From Neisseria chenwenguii (lineage in GTDB: Bacteria; Pseudomonadota; Gammaproteobacteria; Burkholderiales; Neisseriaceae): DNA of 64,000 bases. The notes beneath the pieces were generated by a model. That model saw nothing but the letters and a program-made list of their open reading frames with translations. It was not told the origin of the DNA and ran no database searches. Within the stretch, counting starts at the first letter, position 1, and the number at the start of each line of letters is the position of its first letter. This document shows positions 1 through 13,587 of the stretch, piece after piece. The stretch is from positions 2,356,001 to 2,420,000 of the forward strand of contig NZ_CP022278.1 in assembly GCF_002216145.1 (NCBI RefSeq), read 5' to 3'. The position numbers and the translations under genes were made by a program.

Positions 1-591
1 AAAGGCGTGAAAGTTTCCGGCGTCCGTCCGGGGCAGTGGATTTCTGTGTACGGAGCGGGCGGTTTGGGCAACTTGGGCATCCAGTATGCGAAAAAAGTGT
101 TTGGCGCGCACGTTATTGCCATCGACATCAACGACGACAAACTGGCGTTTGCCAAAGAAGTTGGTGCGGATATTGTAATTAATGCGGCAAAAGAAGACGC
201 GGCAAAAGTCATTCAGGAAAAAACAGGCGGCGCCCATGCGGCAATCGTTACCGCCGTTTCCAAAACCGCATTCAATTCGGCTGTGGACGCTGTCCGTGCG
301 GGCGGTCGCGTGGTCGCCATCGGCCTGCCGCCCGAAAGCATGGATTTGTCGATTCCGCGCATCGTGCTGGACGGTATCGAAGTCGTCGGCTCGCTGGTGG
401 GTACGCGTCAGGATTTGGCCGAAGCGTTTCAATTCGGTGCCGAGGGCTTGGTCGTACCGAAAGTGGAACTGCGTCCGCTCGATGACGCGCCTGCGATTTT
501 CCAAGAAATGCGCGACGGTAAAATCAACGGCCGTATGGTCATCGATATGAAAAAAGGCGCAAGCGGCTGCTGCGGCGCTTGCGGCGGTTGA
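1..591 (+). CDS. adhP: Zinc-type alcohol dehydrogenase, C-terminal part (5' end outside window)
   Basis: The window opens inside this gene. The visible 196 codons are the C-terminal part of a medium-chain zinc alcohol dehydrogenase (AdhP/AdhA class, normally about 340 residues), a cytosolic enzyme that interconverts primary alcohols and aldehydes with NAD. The nucleotide-binding loop GAGGLG lies about 18 residues in, and the acidic AIDIND segment after it favours NAD over NADP. The catalytic-zinc ligands belong to the missing N-terminal part. The protein ends in an unusual Cys/Gly-rich tail (CCGACGG). A DUS-pair terminator follows directly. The family is firm; the physiological substrate is not. 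Confidence 0.85.
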   Translation, partial: KGVKVSGVRPGQWISVYGAGGLGNLGIQYAKKVFGAHVIAIDINDDKLAFAKEVGADIVINAAKEDAAKVIQEKTGGAHAAIVTAVSKTAFNSAVDAVRAGGRVVAIGLPPESMDLSIPRIVLDGIEVVGSLVGTRQDLAEAFQFGAEGLVVPKVELRPLDDAPAIFQEMRDGKINGRMVIDMKKGASGCCGACGG

Positions 592-608
592 TAACGCTTT
601 TTAGAATA

Positions 609-648
609 AGGCCGTCTGAAACACAGATTTGTTTTCAGACGGCCTTTT
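609..648 (+). terminator. DUS inverted-pair terminator after the alcohol dehydrogenase
   Basis: AGGCCGTCTGAA and its reverse complement are separated by about 12 bases and followed by a T-run, the usual neisserial arrangement in which two uptake sequences form a Rho-independent hairpin. Confidence 0.75.
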
Positions 649-734
649 TATACGGATCAAGCGGTGGTTACAGTTTGCACTGAAATTGATGATAGCTATC
701 AGGTTTTCAGACGGCATTAAAAAATTTTCCTCAA

Positions 735-815
735 GAGGCCGTCTGAAAAATTGCCGCTGAAGCCGTGCGGCATCTGTGCTAAGCTATCGCAGATTTAGTG
801 TTTTTCAGACGGCCT
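735..815. repeat. Widely spaced inverted DUS pair upstream of trpB
   Basis: An AG-type DUS (about 736-748) and its inverse (about 803-815) enclose some 54 bases in the trpB leader. A further single inverse DUS sits at about 705-715. The loop is too long for a strong terminator. It could be an old terminator or a simple uptake-sequence cluster. No clear promoter was recognised in the leader. Confidence 0.5.
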
Positions 816-847
816 TGGTGTCGTTTGTAAAGTTTTACAGAGGATAA

Positions 848-2053
<1,206 letters not shown>

Positions 2054-2081
2054 GCGGTTTTGAAAAGCCGTAAAATGCAAA

Positions 2082-2112
2082 CAGGCCGTCTGAAAGTTTC
2101 AGACGGCCTGTT
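2082..2112 (+). terminator. DUS-pair terminator after trpB
   Basis: A near-perfect inverted repeat CAGGCCGTCTGAAA / TTTCAGACGGCCTG with almost no loop lies about 30 bases after the trpB stop. Confidence 0.75.
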
Positions 2113-2136
2113 GTCGTATTACCCGTTAGCTGGGCG

Positions 2137-2142
2137 TATAAT
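2137..2142 (+). promoter_or_regulatory. Putative -10 box (TATAAT) of the cysteine hydrolase gene
   Basis: A perfect TATAAT sits 32 bases before the ATG at 2174 and just after the trpB terminator. No convincing -35 was found (TTGTCG at 2111 would leave a 20-base spacer), so this is a pattern match only. Confidence 0.4.
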
Positions 2143-2173
2143 AGACTTTCAAAAATTAAAGATAGGAAAGGCG

Positions 2174-2668
2174 ATGAAACCCGCATTAATTGTGATTGAT
2201 GTACAAAACGAATATTTCGGCAGCGCAGGCGGCGCCTTTCCGCAATGGCAGGCAGACGAAACTGCTGCCCGAATTGCGGCGCGCATCCGGCAGGCGAAAG
2301 CTGATGGTTGGACGGTCATTGCCATTCAGCACATTTCGCCCGACGATGGATCGGTGTTCCAGCGTGGTACGCACGGTGCGGCGCTGCATGAATCGGTGGC
2401 TTCACTACTTGACGACTGTCCTTTGGTGGAAAAAGCCCATGCCGATTCGTTTTTGAATACCGACTTGAAAGCCGTTTTGCAGGAGCGGGGAATTGAAGAG
2501 CTGGTTTTGTGCGGCATCATGACACAAAACTGTATCACGCATACTGCGGTTTCTCCTCAGGCCGGCGCTTATAAAGTCAGTGTGTTGGCAGACTGTTGCA
2601 CGGCGCCGAGCGAGATTGTCCATCTCGTTGCTTTGAGAGCGTTGGCCGATAGAGTAGTGGTTGCTTGA
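2174..2668 (+). CDS. Isochorismatase-family cysteine hydrolase
   Basis: This 164-residue protein belongs to the isochorismatase-like superfamily, cytosolic cysteine hydrolases acting on amides or vinyl ethers (nicotinamidases, ureidoacrylate hydrolases, isochorismatases). The full catalytic set is visible: D9 in LIVIDVQNEYF, K87 in VEKAHADSF and nucleophile C120 in CGIMTQNCITHTA. An upstream in-frame extension to 2060 is rejected because it would translate the DUS terminator. The ATG at 2174 follows GGAAAGGCG and begins the domain exactly. Substrate cannot be told from sequence. It stands alone between trpB and convergent lysC. Confidence 0.85.
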   Translation: MKPALIVIDVQNEYFGSAGGAFPQWQADETAARIAARIRQAKADGWTVIAIQHISPDDGSVFQRGTHGAALHESVASLLDDCPLVEKAHADSFLNTDLKAVLQERGIEELVLCGIMTQNCITHTAVSPQAGAYKVSVLADCCTAPSEIVHLVALRALADRVVVA

Positions 2669-2704
2669 TGTCCGGTTAAAATCAGCATTCCCGCATCAGG
2701 CAAA

Positions 2705-2757
2705 CAGGCCGTCTGAAATCCGGTTACTGAGCGTAGTCGAAGTATCAGACGGCCTCT
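2705..2757. terminator. Bidirectional DUS-pair terminator between the hydrolase gene and lysC
   Basis: AG-type DUS and its inverse flank about 27 bases between two convergent genes, so the hairpin can end transcription from both sides. Confidence 0.65.
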
Positions 2758-2775
2758 TTGTATTTTAAAACGGCG

Positions 2776-3996
2776 TTATTTGTCCAACTCAAACGCTTTG
2801 TGCAACACGCGGGTAGCCAGTTCCATGTATTTTTCGTCAATCAAGACGGAAACTTTGATTTCGGAAGTCGAAATCATCTGGATATTGATACCTTCTTCGG
2901 CCAATGTGCGGAAGATTTTCGAGGCCACGCCTGCGTGTGAGCGCATACCCATGCCGACGGCGGAAACTTTGCAGACGGTATCGTCGCCGGTAATGTCGGT
3001 AGCGCCGATGCTGTCTTTCAGACCGTTGAGCAGCTCGAGGGTTTGTTTGTAGTCGCCGCGCGGTACGGTGAAGGAGAAGTCGGTTGTACCTTCGTTGCCG
3101 ACGTTTTGGATGATCATATCCACTTCGACATTGGCGTCGGCAACCGCGCCTAAAATCTGATAGGCCACGCCGGGTTTGTCGGGTACGCCGCGCACGTTGA
3201 TGCGGGCTTGGTTTTTGTCGAATGCGATACCGGTTACGGCAGCTCTTTCCATGTTGTCGTCCTCTTCAAAGGTAATCAAAGTGCCGTTGCCGCCGTCTTG
3301 CAGACTGCTTAATACGCGCAGGCGCACTTTGTATTTGCCGGCGAATTCCACCGAACGGATTTGTAAAACTTTCGAACCCAAGCTGGCCAGCTCAAGCATT
3401 TCTTCAAAGGTAACCGTATCGAGGCGGCGCGCTTCGGGCACGACGCGCGGGTCGGTGGTGTAAACGCCGTCCACGTCGGTATAAATCTGGCATTCGTCAG
3501 CTTTGAGCGCGGCGGCCAGCGCAACGGCAGAAGTGTCCGAACCGCCGCGGCCGAGTGTGGAAATGTTGCCTTCGCTGCTGATGCCCTGAAAGCCCGCCAC
3601 AATCACAACACGGCCGGCCCGTAAGTCGGCACGGATTTTTTCGCCGTCGATGTCTTCGATGCGGGCTTTGGTGTGCGCCGTATCGGTTTTCACGGCGACC
3701 TGCCAGCCGGTGTAGCTTTTGGCTTCGACGCCGATGCCTTTGAGCGCCATTGCCAAGAGGCCGATGGTGACTTGTTCGCCGGTGGACAATACCACGTCCA
3801 ACTCGCGCGGATCGGGGATTTCCTGCATTTCGTGCGCCAGCGCGACCAAACGGTTGGTTTCGCCGCTCATGGCCGATACGACCACGACCACGTCATGACC
3901 TTCGGCGCGGGCTTTGGCGACACGTTTGGCTACGTTTTTAATGCGTTCGGCGGAACCGACCGATGTGCCGCCGTATTTTTGTACGATTAACGCCAT
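2776..3996 (-). CDS. lysC: Aspartate kinase
   Basis: This 406-residue aspartokinase phosphorylates L-aspartate, the first step toward lysine, diaminopimelate, threonine and methionine. The N-terminus [14 protein letters not shown] carries the kinase signature. A catalytic kinase domain covers roughly residues 1-250, and two ACT domains follow to the end, the usual site of lysine/threonine feedback. The start at 3996 is chosen over one 25 codons upstream because the family begins with [10 protein letters not shown]. It is divergent from mpl, so diaminopimelate precursor supply and peptidoglycan recycling are neighbours. No lysine riboswitch was recognised in the 253-base shared spacer. Confidence 0.95.
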   Translation of the reverse strand: MALIVQKYGGTSVGSAERIKNVAKRVAKARAEGHDVVVVVSAMSGETNRLVALAHEMQEIPDPRELDVVLSTGEQVTIGLLAMALKGIGVEAKSYTGWQVAVKTDTAHTKARIEDIDGEKIRADLRAGRVVIVAGFQGISSEGNISTLGRGGSDTSAVALAAALKADECQIYTDVDGVYTTDPRVVPEARRLDTVTFEEMLELASLGSKVLQIRSVEFAGKYKVRLRVLSSLQDGGNGTLITFEEDDNMERAAVTGIAFDKNQARINVRGVPDKPGVAYQILGAVADANVEVDMIIQNVGNEGTTDFSFTVPRGDYKQTLELLNGLKDSIGATDITGDDTVCKVSAVGMGMRSHAGVASKIFRTLAEEGINIQMISTSEIKVSVLIDEKYMELATRVLHKAFELDK

Positions 3997-4202
3997 GTTT
4001 CGTGCTTTCTTGGGGTTGGTTTCGAATTGTAAACAATTTCCGCATTTTACTATTTTTTGCCGGCTTGACAAGCCTGGCGGGGGCGGTGATTTAACGTTCG
4101 CCGGAATGCGGATGTCTGACGCAGGGCAGCGTCATTTCGGATACCATATTTAAAAGGTAAAAGGCGGAGGCAAGGATGGGGATTTTCCCGCCCAACTTCC
4201 GC

Positions 4203-4208
4203 TATAAT
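4203..4208 (+). promoter_or_regulatory. Putative -10 box (TATAAT) upstream of mpl
   Basis: GCTATAATATCC lies 42 bases before the mpl start in the lysC-mpl divergent spacer. The -35 region is not obvious. Confidence 0.45.
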
Positions 4209-4249
4209 ATCCACCTCGTTCAACCCCACATTTTTCAAAAGCATATCCT

Positions 4250-5632
4250 ATGAAACACATCCACATTATCGGAATCGGCGGAACATTTATGGGCGGCGTG
4301 GCCGCCATTGCCAAAGAAGCGGGCTTCAAAGTCAGCGGCTGCGATGCGAAGATGTATCCGCCGATGAGCACCCAGCTCGAAGCGCTGGGCATTGATGTTC
4401 ACGAAGGTTTCGATGCCGCGCAGCTCGACGAATTTCAGGCTGATGTTTACGTAATCGGCAACGTCGCCAAGCGCGGGATGGATGTGGTCGAGGCCGTGTT
4501 AAACCGCGGTCTGCCCTATATTTCCGGCCCGCAATGGCTGGCGGAAAACGTGTTGCACAGCCGCTGGGTGTTGGCCGTTGCCGGCACCCACGGTAAAACC
4601 ACTACCGCTTCCATGCTCGCCTGGGTGTTGGAATACGCCGGCCTCGCACCCGGTTTCCTTATCGGCGGCGTACCGCAAAACTTCAGCGTTTCCGCACGCC
4701 TGCCGCAGGCGCCGCGCCAAGATCCCGCCTCGAAATCGCCGTTTTTCGTGATTGAGGCCGACGAATACGACACCGCGTTTTTCGACAAACGCAGCAAATT
4801 CGTCCACTACCGCCCTCGTACCGCCGTGTTGAACAACCTCGAATTCGACCACGCCGACATCTTCGCCGATTTGGCCGCAATTCAAACCCAGTTCCACCAC
4901 CTTGTGCGCACTGTGCCGTCTGAAGGCTTGATCGTCAGCAACGGCCGCGCCGAAGCCTTGCACGAAACCATAGACAAAGGCTGCTGGACACCCGTCGAGT
5001 GGTTCGGTAACCAAGCCGGCTGGCAGATTGCCGATGTGGCCGCAGACGGCAGTTTTGCCGTCCATTTCAAAGGCGAACCCGTCGGCCGCATCGTTTGGGA
5101 CTTGATGGGCGAACACAACCGCATGAACGCGCTTGCCGTCATCGCCGCCGCCCGCCACGTCGGCGTCGATATTCAGACGGCCTGCGAAGCGCTCGGTGAG
5201 TTTAAAAACGTCAAACGACGCATGGAAGTCAAAGGCACCGCCAACGGCGTAACCGTTTACGACGACTTCGCCCACCACCCGACCGCCATCGAAACCACCG
5301 TTGCCGGCTTGCGCCAAAAAGTCGGCAGCGCGCGGATTCTGGCCGTATTGGAGCCGCGTTCGAACACCATGAAACTCGGTACCATGAAAGCCGCGCTGCC
5401 CGCCAGCCTTGCCGAAGCCGATTTGGTCTTCTGCTACGCCGGCGGTGTGGATTGGGACGTCGCCGAAGCCCTCGCCCCACTGGGCGGCAAGCTGCACGTC
5501 GGCACGGATATGGAAAACTTCGTGGCCGAAATCGTGAAAAATGCCGAAAGCGGCGACCAAATCCTCGTCATGAGCAACGGCGGTTTCGGCGGCATACACG
5601 GCAAACTGCTCGAAGCGCTGGCTGCGAAATAA
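4250..5632 (+). CDS. mpl: UDP-MurNAc:tripeptide ligase (murein peptide recycling)
   Basis: Mpl ligates recycled L-Ala-D-Glu-mesoDAP directly to UDP-N-acetylmuramate in the cytosol, returning turnover peptides to peptidoglycan synthesis. The 460-residue length and the N-terminus MKHIHIIGIGGTFMGG are characteristic of Mpl rather than MurC. The ATP-binding loop GTHGKTT is at residues 112-118, the Mur central motif EADEYDTAFFD follows, and the conserved DDFAHHPTAI segment begins the C-terminal ligase domain. It is followed by a DUS terminator and then nnrE on the same strand. Confidence 0.95.
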   Translation: MKHIHIIGIGGTFMGGVAAIAKEAGFKVSGCDAKMYPPMSTQLEALGIDVHEGFDAAQLDEFQADVYVIGNVAKRGMDVVEAVLNRGLPYISGPQWLAENVLHSRWVLAVAGTHGKTTTASMLAWVLEYAGLAPGFLIGGVPQNFSVSARLPQAPRQDPASKSPFFVIEADEYDTAFFDKRSKFVHYRPRTAVLNNLEFDHADIFADLAAIQTQFHHLVRTVPSEGLIVSNGRAEALHETIDKGCWTPVEWFGNQAGWQIADVAADGSFAVHFKGEPVGRIVWDLMGEHNRMNALAVIAAARHVGVDIQTACEALGEFKNVKRRMEVKGTANGVTVYDDFAHHPTAIETTVAGLRQKVGSARILAVLEPRSNTMKLGTMKAALPASLAEADLVFCYAGGVDWDVAEALAPLGGKLHVGTDMENFVAEIVKNAESGDQILVMSNGGFGGIHGKLLEALAAK

Positions 5633-5636
5633 AGCA

Positions 5637-5684
5637 GAGGCCGTCTGAAAAACTGCGTGATGCGGGTTTTTCAGACGGCCTTTA
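5637..5684 (+). terminator. DUS-pair terminator after mpl
   Basis: GAGGCCGTCTGAAAAAC and GTTTTTCAGACGGCC flank a short loop and are followed by TTT, directly after the mpl stop. Confidence 0.7.
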
Positions 5685-5748
5685 AACAGGCAGCTTGATA
5701 TTTATAAAAACGCACCCAATCCCCAAACGCCCCGACAAAGGAGTTGTC

Positions 5749-6381
5749 ATGAAAACCTACACCGCACAGCAAATGCGCGCCGCCGAGCAGGCCGCCGTTG
5801 AAAAAGGCACGGGTTTCGAGCAACTGATGGAAAACGCAGGCCGCGCCGCCGCTGCCGATTTACTCAAACGCCGTCCGAATCCCGGGCGCGCGCTGGTAGT
5901 TTGCGGCAAGGGCAACAACGGCGGCGACGCGCTCGTGATGGCGCGTGTCATGCAGACCGCCGGCTGGCGCATCGACATCGCTTTCGTTTTGGGCGGAAAC
6001 CTGTCGCCGCTCGCCACGCTCAACCGCGACCGCTTGCAGGGTTTGGAAAACATTGTGTTTGTTGAGCCGGACGAACTCGAAGGCCGTCTGAAAAACGGTT
6101 ACGACGTCATTATCGAAGGCATTTTTGGCACAGGCTTCACCGGTGCGCTGCCCGAATCTGTTGCCGCCGTCTGCCGCCTGCTCAACCGTTCGGACGGCCT
6201 CAAAACCGCGCTCGACATTCCCACGGGTTTGGACTGCGACAGCGGCAGCGGCAGCGCCGATCCCGACACCTTCCGCGCCGGCCTGACCTACACTTTCGCG
6301 GCTTACAAACCCGCGCATTTCAGCGGGGCGGGTAAAGCTGTCTGCGGGGAAGTGGTGTGTTTGGATATTGGGATTGAGTGA
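5749..6381 (+). CDS. nnrE: NAD(P)H-hydrate epimerase (YjeF N-terminal domain, stand-alone)
   Basis: The 210-residue product is a YjeF_N domain protein, which interconverts R and S epimers of hydrated NAD(P)H so that the dehydratase NnrD can repair them. GKGNNGGD (residues 53-60) and DIPTGLDCDSG are the family signatures. The ATG at 5749 follows AAAGGAGTTGTC, a strong ribosome site; an 18-codon upstream extension is not needed. Many bacteria fuse this domain to NnrD in one protein of about 500 residues; here only the epimerase half is present and the dehydratase must be elsewhere. A DUS is read in frame as GRLK. Confidence 0.85.
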   Translation: MKTYTAQQMRAAEQAAVEKGTGFEQLMENAGRAAAADLLKRRPNPGRALVVCGKGNNGGDALVMARVMQTAGWRIDIAFVLGGNLSPLATLNRDRLQGLENIVFVEPDELEGRLKNGYDVIIEGIFGTGFTGALPESVAAVCRLLNRSDGLKTALDIPTGLDCDSGSGSADPDTFRAGLTYTFAAYKPAHFSGAGKAVCGEVVCLDIGIE

Positions 6382-6405
6382 AAGATGGATGATAGATACA
6401 AGAAG

Positions 6406-6436
6406 GCGGCCGTCTGAATTTCAGACGGCCTTTTCT
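6406..6436. terminator. Bidirectional DUS-pair hairpin between nnrE and the small membrane gene
   Basis: GGCCGTCTGAA-TT-CAGACGGCC is an almost loopless perfect hairpin followed by TTTTC, lying between convergent genes. Confidence 0.7.
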
Positions 6437-6451
6437 TAATGCAGGCGCAGT

Positions 6452-6613
6452 TCAGGCCAGCCAAAAACGGAATGAGAGATAAAGAACCAGTATCAGCACG
6501 ATCGCCCACACGAAAAGCATAAATTTGGCAACTGTCTGTCCGAGGCGGTAAACAGGATTGTTGCGTTCGTCGTTGGCGGGATTCAGTGTCGGCTTGGTAT
6601 TTTGTTCGGACAT
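6452..6613 (-). CDS. Small single-pass membrane protein, 53 aa
   Basis: This short frame begins MSEQNTKPTLNPANDERNNP and ends in a hydrophobic helix (about residues 29-52, KFMLFVWAIVLILVLYLSF), giving a small inner-membrane protein with a polar N-terminus. The ATG follows a purine-rich AGAAAGAAGAAA. It ends just before the terminator shared with nnrE. No family is recognised and no function is proposed. The clean start, helix and terminator placement argue that it is real. Confidence 0.55.
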   Translation of the reverse strand: MSEQNTKPTLNPANDERNNPVYRLGQTVAKFMLFVWAIVLILVLYLSFRFWLA

Positions 6614-6731
6614 TTTCTTCTTTCTTCGGGTTGCTGGAGCGCATGGTTGCGTAGAAAAAGGCTTCTGCCTGTATCGGTAGTTTACAAGGACAGGAAATAG
6701 CGGCTTGTGTTTTTGAGTGGTCTTGTATCCG

Positions 6732-7496
6732 TTATTCGGGCGGCTGCCAGTTGTTTTTCAATTCACGCAGTTCGGCGAAAACTTCCGATTCGCTGTTCAG
6801 TTTTCTGCCGCACAGGTTTTCCACCCGCGTCCAGACGTGTTGCAGGCCGACGCGCAGGAAGGGGTTGACGCGGCGCTCGTGGGCGAGGGTGACGGGCAGG
6901 GTGGGGGTGCGGTATTCGGTGGCGGCGAGTGCCGTCTGAATATCGGGGTTGTCGGGCTCGATGTGGGCGGCGAAGCGCAGGTTGGCGGCGGTGTATTCGT
7001 GGGCGGGGTAAAACAGGGTGGTTTCGGGCAGTTGGTTGAAACGGCTGAAACTGTCGAAAAGCTGCTCGATGGTGCCGGTAAAGACGCGCCCGCAGCCGGC
7101 GCTGAAAAGGGTGTCGCCGCAGAAGACGTGCAGGCCGTCTGAATGTTCGAAGAGGTAGCTCAGATGATGGGCGGTGTGGCCGGGGGTTTCCCAAACGGTG
7201 GCCAGTCCGCCGCCGAACGGGATTTGCGTACCCGCGCCACCGGTGTGTGTGGCGTCGGGAATGTCTTCGGCGCCGTAAACGGGCGATTCCATAAAGGTGC
7301 GCCGGATGGCGCCTGCGCCGCCGGTGTGGTCGTGGTGGGGGTGGGTAATCCAAGTTTGGGCGATCATCAGCCGCTGTGCGACGATAAATTCCAACACGGG
7401 CGTGGGGTCGCCGGGATCGACGCAGACGACCTGGTTGCCTTCCTGAATCATCCAGATGTAGTTGTCGTTGAAGGCTTTGACGGGGGTGATTTTCAT
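6732..7496 (-). CDS. gloB: Hydroxyacylglutathione hydrolase (glyoxalase II)
   Basis: GloB hydrolyses S-lactoylglutathione to lactate and glutathione, the second step of methylglyoxal detoxification in the cytosol. The 254-residue length fits. The metallo-beta-lactamase metal motif THPHHDH gives H52, H54, D56 and H57; further histidines follow in GHTAHHLSYL and FYPAHEYTAANLRF. The family N-terminus MKITPVKAFNDNYIW is intact. It lies upstream of the 53-aa membrane gene on the same strand. Confidence 0.95.
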   Translation of the reverse strand: MKITPVKAFNDNYIWMIQEGNQVVCVDPGDPTPVLEFIVAQRLMIAQTWITHPHHDHTGGAGAIRRTFMESPVYGAEDIPDATHTGGAGTQIPFGGGLATVWETPGHTAHHLSYLFEHSDGLHVFCGDTLFSAGCGRVFTGTIEQLFDSFSRFNQLPETTLFYPAHEYTAANLRFAAHIEPDNPDIQTALAATEYRTPTLPVTLAHERRVNPFLRVGLQHVWTRVENLCGRKLNSESEVFAELRELKNNWQPPE

Positions 7497-7577
7497 GGTG
7501 TTCCTTTTTTCAGACGGCCTGAAGGCCTTTGTAAATATTGTGCACTGCGGATGCAGTGTTTTGAAACGATGCCGGCT

Positions 7578-8609
7578 TTACGGCAATTCAGGTAAATAAT
7601 CGTGGCGGTTGCGGCTCAGGCCGTACACGGCGGCGCGCGCCTGTTTGACGGTCAGGCGGTTGTAGGTCAGGCGTTGGGTTTGGTTGCGGTCGGAAATGTG
7701 GATTTCGCCCTGTTTGCGGGTTTGCCTGTGGGGAAACTCGTTTTTCAACGCGTGCCACAAATCCGGTTTGATGTGCACGACGGCAAACATATCGTGGGCG
7801 ATGTTCACGCCGACGCTGATTTCCTTTTTCGATTCCTGAATGCAGAACGAGCGGTCGTTAAAGAGACACAAGCCCGAGTTTTCAGGATAGCGGTAAAGCT
7901 CGATTTTCACCGCTTCGGGCGTGTCGAATGCGGAACGGAACATCTGTTCGAACAGGGAAGGCTGCGAAACGCCGTCGCTGAGCATACCGTAAAGATTCGA
8001 CAGCCAATCGACGTAACCCGTAAAGGTAAAGCCGAAATCCTGCATAACCGCTTCGATGTGTTTGGGCTCGCGCCCGCGGATCAAATGCACGAATTCGCGG
8101 CTTACGGCGGGCAGTTGGCGGCGGATGGCCTGATGCAGCCGGTGGGCGAACAGGGTTTTGTGGTTGTTCGGGTTGCGCAAAATGCCCAGCAGTTTCAGGC
8201 GCAGAATCCGCCAAACGGCATCGGGGGCTTTCAGACGGCCTGCGGGCAGGGTTCGTAGCAATTGGCAGGAATCTTCATAGCCGCTTTCGTGGCGGTTGAA
8301 CCAGCTTTCCAGATTGTATTGATTGGGCGAGCCTTCGACGAAAGTCAGCGTGTAGAGGTTTTTGGCGGCCAGATTGGCGATGATGTTTACATTGTCGGCT
8401 TCGCCGCGGTAGGGCTTGTGAAACAGGCCGACGGGCAGGCGGTAAACGTTTTGGTTTTGTGCGCCGACGTCCGCATTGTGCGCATGCTGCCGCTGCTCGG
8501 TTTGCGCGACATAGTGGTGCATTTTGGTCGGATTGGCGGTCAAAAGCGCAAACGGCTTGGTGTCGCATTCCGGATAGTCGCAATCACTGAGGATAAAAGC
8601 GTGTTTCAT
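7578..8609 (-). CDS. Conserved-looking hypothetical protein, 343 aa
   Basis: No family is recognised with confidence. The protein is soluble in appearance, rich in His, Asn, Arg and aromatic residues, with no signal peptide or membrane segment. It opens MKHAFILSDCDYPEC and has an HHYVAQTEQRQHAH segment near residue 31 that faintly recalls the HHYVPQ start of DUF4238-type proteins, but the resemblance is too weak to name it. The C-terminal third ends in a basic stretch (RLTYNRLTVKQARAAVYGL). A DUS is read in frame as AGRLKA. It sits between gloB and a GNAT gene, all on the minus strand. Confidence 0.7.
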   Translation of the reverse strand: MKHAFILSDCDYPECDTKPFALLTANPTKMHHYVAQTEQRQHAHNADVGAQNQNVYRLPVGLFHKPYRGEADNVNIIANLAAKNLYTLTFVEGSPNQYNLESWFNRHESGYEDSCQLLRTLPAGRLKAPDAVWRILRLKLLGILRNPNNHKTLFAHRLHQAIRRQLPAVSREFVHLIRGREPKHIEAVMQDFGFTFTGYVDWLSNLYGMLSDGVSQPSLFEQMFRSAFDTPEAVKIELYRYPENSGLCLFNDRSFCIQESKKEISVGVNIAHDMFAVVHIKPDLWHALKNEFPHRQTRKQGEIHISDRNQTQRLTYNRLTVKQARAAVYGLSRNRHDYLPELP

Positions 8610-8677
8610 GTTTCAGACGGCCTCTGGGCAAATCAGGCTTTATCATACCCTATGCGGGGCAGAATGCAAAAAAGGTT

Positions 8678-8710
8678 GAGGCCGTCTGAAAAACGTTTTC
8701 AGACGGCCTG
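8678..8710 (-). terminator. DUS-pair hairpin between the GNAT gene and the 343-aa gene
   Basis: GAGGCCGTCTGAAAA and TTTTCAGACGGCC flank a very short loop. It lies immediately downstream of the minus-strand GNAT gene. Confidence 0.65.
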
Positions 8711-8725
8711 TCGCATGGCGGCGGT

Positions 8726-9250
8726 TTATTTCATTTCCTTTTCAAAGCGGAACATTTCGTCAGGCACGGCATGGCTGCCGTTGCCCGGTTTGTCGGGAGC
8801 CGGATTTTGCTCGGCATAAAATTCCACGATTTTAAAGCCGCATTTCAAATAGAAATGAATATTGCGTTTTTCGAAATAGGGCGTATGCGTTTCCCATACC
8901 CGTGTTTGCGGATAGCGTTGCTCAATCAGTTTCCAAGCCTGTTGTCCGAAGCCTTGGCCGTGCCGGCTGCTGCAGATGAAAAACAGTTCCAGCCCGTTAT
9001 GCTTCGTTTGCGGGTTGATGTTGACCACCGCGCCGCCGACCATGCTGCCACCGGCTTCAATCTGCAGGTATTGCGCCCGTTCGCCCTGCATACAGGTTTC
9101 GATTTCTTCGCGGCTGATGATTTCTTCGTTTTCCGCCAACTCATCTTGAAATGCCTGACGGAATGCCTGCTGGAGGGAGCGGATAAACCATTCGCGGTTT
9201 TCTGCCTTGAGTGGATGAACAACGAGCGTTTGCGGATGGGATGCGTTCAT
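8726..9250 (-). CDS. GNAT-family N-acetyltransferase
   Basis: The 174-residue product fits the GNAT fold, which transfers acetyl from acetyl-CoA to an amine. The acetyl-CoA loop is visible as SSRHGQGFGQQAWKLIEQR, preceded by the beta-4 strand GLELFFICS, and the usual C-terminal NIHFYLKCGFKIVEFY strand-helix follows. The ATG at 9250 is preferred over an upstream in-frame start because that extension reads through a DUS terminator. Substrate unknown. Confidence 0.8.
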   Translation of the reverse strand: MNASHPQTLVVHPLKAENREWFIRSLQQAFRQAFQDELAENEEIISREEIETCMQGERAQYLQIEAGGSMVGGAVVNINPQTKHNGLELFFICSSRHGQGFGQQAWKLIEQRYPQTRVWETHTPYFEKRNIHFYLKCGFKIVEFYAEQNPAPDKPGNGSHAVPDEMFRFEKEMK

Positions 9251-9291
9251 TTTTTCTATCTTGAGTGATGTGGGTTGAACCGGGGTTCGAC

Positions 9292-9342
9292 AAGGCCGTC
9301 TGAAAAACGACGGAATCACTTCCATTTTTCAGACGGCCTTGA
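9292..9342 (-). terminator. DUS-pair terminator after purL
   Basis: Inverted AG-type DUS pair separated by about 22 bases, between the end of minus-strand purL and the GNAT gene. Confidence 0.6.
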
Positions 9343-9364
9343 TGTTCAAACCGTGTTCGGCGGA

Positions 9365-13351
<3,987 letters not shown>

Positions 13352-13387
13352 GGTTCGGGCTCTCAAAAAGCGTTAAAGAAAGCCGCC

Positions 13388-13393
13388 ATTATA
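13388..13393 (-). promoter_or_regulatory. Putative -10 box of purL
   Basis: On the minus strand GCGTATAATGG gives a perfect TATAAT 37 bases before the purL ATG. The -35 is weak. No PurR-like palindrome was seen. Confidence 0.4.
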
Positions 13394-13545
13394 CGCACAA
13401 ACAGCTGCTTTGGCTTGGGGGCAGGGCGGGAAAATGTTGACAATTTTTGCGGGGGAGGGTGGTTTTTTCAGACGGCCCTCAACTCTGTTTGCCTTTCCAA
13501 TACGCCACAAGCCGCCGTAACGCCGTAGCCGTTTTAACTGGTTTC

Positions 13546-13554
13546 ACTATAAAA
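13546..13554 (+). promoter_or_regulatory. CACTATAAA: possible -10 derived from a CREE end
   Basis: TTTCACTATAAA, 34-42 bases before yheS, matches the right terminus of Correia elements seen elsewhere here and contains TATAAA. Only one end is present, so it may be a solo remnant or coincidence. Confidence 0.25.
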
Positions 13555-13587
13555 TACCGCCTTTCGTTTTTCTTCCCGTTTTCCGCC

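Noticed and set aside
4499..5599. Long antisense frame opposite mpl
   Set aside because: GC-rich neisserial genes routinely leave long open frames on the other strand; it has no ribosome site and no recognisable protein character, whereas mpl is certain. The same applies to long frames opposite purL, cls, recB and the metallophosphoesterase gene.
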